DNA of 13,062 bases, from assembly GCA_937925645.1 (NCBI GenBank), contig CALAMB010000330.1, positions 1 through 13,062 of the forward strand. The letters are read 5' to 3'. How positions within the stretch are numbered: position 1 is the first letter of the stretch; every line of letters begins with the position of its first letter. Under the pieces are notes generated by a model. The model was not told where the DNA came from and did not search any database. It saw only the letters and a program-made list of their open reading frames with translations. Origin of the DNA: an uncultured Acidobacteriota bacterium (GTDB taxonomy: Bacteria > Acidobacteriota > JAAYUB01). The position numbers and the translations under genes were made by a program. Below, in pieces: positions 12,968 to 13,062 of this stretch.

Positions 12968-13062
12968 CTACTCAATGAGGGGAATCTTCTGGGCGGCATC
13001 GCAGCGGAGGAAGGCGTCCAGCTTGTTCTCGAGCTGGTAGAAGCGGGTGACCTTCGCCGTGG
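12968..13062 (-). CDS. C-terminal end of an unidentified protein (truncated by the window edge)
   Basis: The last 30 codons of a minus-strand gene whose 5' part lies outside the window, ending in TAG at 12968-12970. The visible end reads TAKVTRFYQLENKLDAF, followed by LRCDAAQKIPLIE. It is helical and mixed-charge; I do not recognise the family. Evidence that it is real: the open frame runs to the edge, codon use is GC-rich like its neighbours, and the stop lies 9 bases before the next start codon, a typical operon spacing. A chance open stretch of this length remains possible. Confidence 0.6.
   Translation of the reverse strand, partial: TAKVTRFYQLENKLDAFLRCDAAQKIPLIE

Overview
The window comes from a GC-rich bacterial chromosome (my impression is about two-thirds G+C in the genes). 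It carries seven complete protein-coding genes, plus the ankyrin-repeat gene beside the first, plus one gene truncated by the right edge, so nine partial or complete genes in all counted as: DsrE/YedF-like, ankyrin, lhr, radical SAM, aldo/keto reductase, queF, HD-GYP, pseudo-receiver/DUF3052, and a C-terminal fragment. The mix of a full-length Lhr helicase, a Tat-exported aldo/keto reductase with Fe-S motifs, an HD-GYP membrane sensor and intergenic heptanucleotide arrays fits an Acidobacteriota-like or other poorly cultured GC-rich lineage. That placement is inference: there is no rRNA or other taxonomic marker in the window. No tRNA, rRNA, insertion sequence or CRISPR array was seen.

Layout. 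1-159: heptanucleotide repeats. 160-492 (-): stand-alone DsrE-like domain of the YedF selenium-metabolism type. 493-681: divergent promoter region with two inverted repeats. 682-2358 (+): exported ankyrin-repeat protein. 2365-6759 (-): large helicase Lhr, ending 6 bases from the ankyrin gene. 6760-7175: spacer with an extended -10 promoter for lhr and a composite repeat island bounded by inverted CACAAAG motifs. 7176-8210 (-): radical SAM/SPASM enzyme. 8211-8575: extended -10 promoter plus two phase-locked heptad arrays. 8576-9886 (+): Tat-exported aldo/keto reductase with two C-terminal four-cysteine motifs. 9887-10192: strong hairpin, then an octad array and two heptad arrays. 10193-10600 (-): queF. 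10601-10763: divergent promoters. 10764-12095 (+): membrane HD-GYP phosphodiesterase. 12158-12958 (-): pseudo-receiver fused to DUF3052, just downstream of a truncated gene at 12968-13062 (-).

The genes do not form one pathway. They are mostly single-gene units with their own promoters and 5' leaders of about 15-60 bases; only the last two look co-transcribed. The most unusual content is between the genes. Four spacers are filled with 7-base (once 8-base) tandem repeats built from many different words, and the 7-base phase is often kept while the word changes. Exact 11-15 base strings recur between spacers several kilobases apart. This resembles the STRR heptanucleotide repeats known from cyanobacteria but with a much larger vocabulary. 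I regard it as the best candidate here for something not well described.
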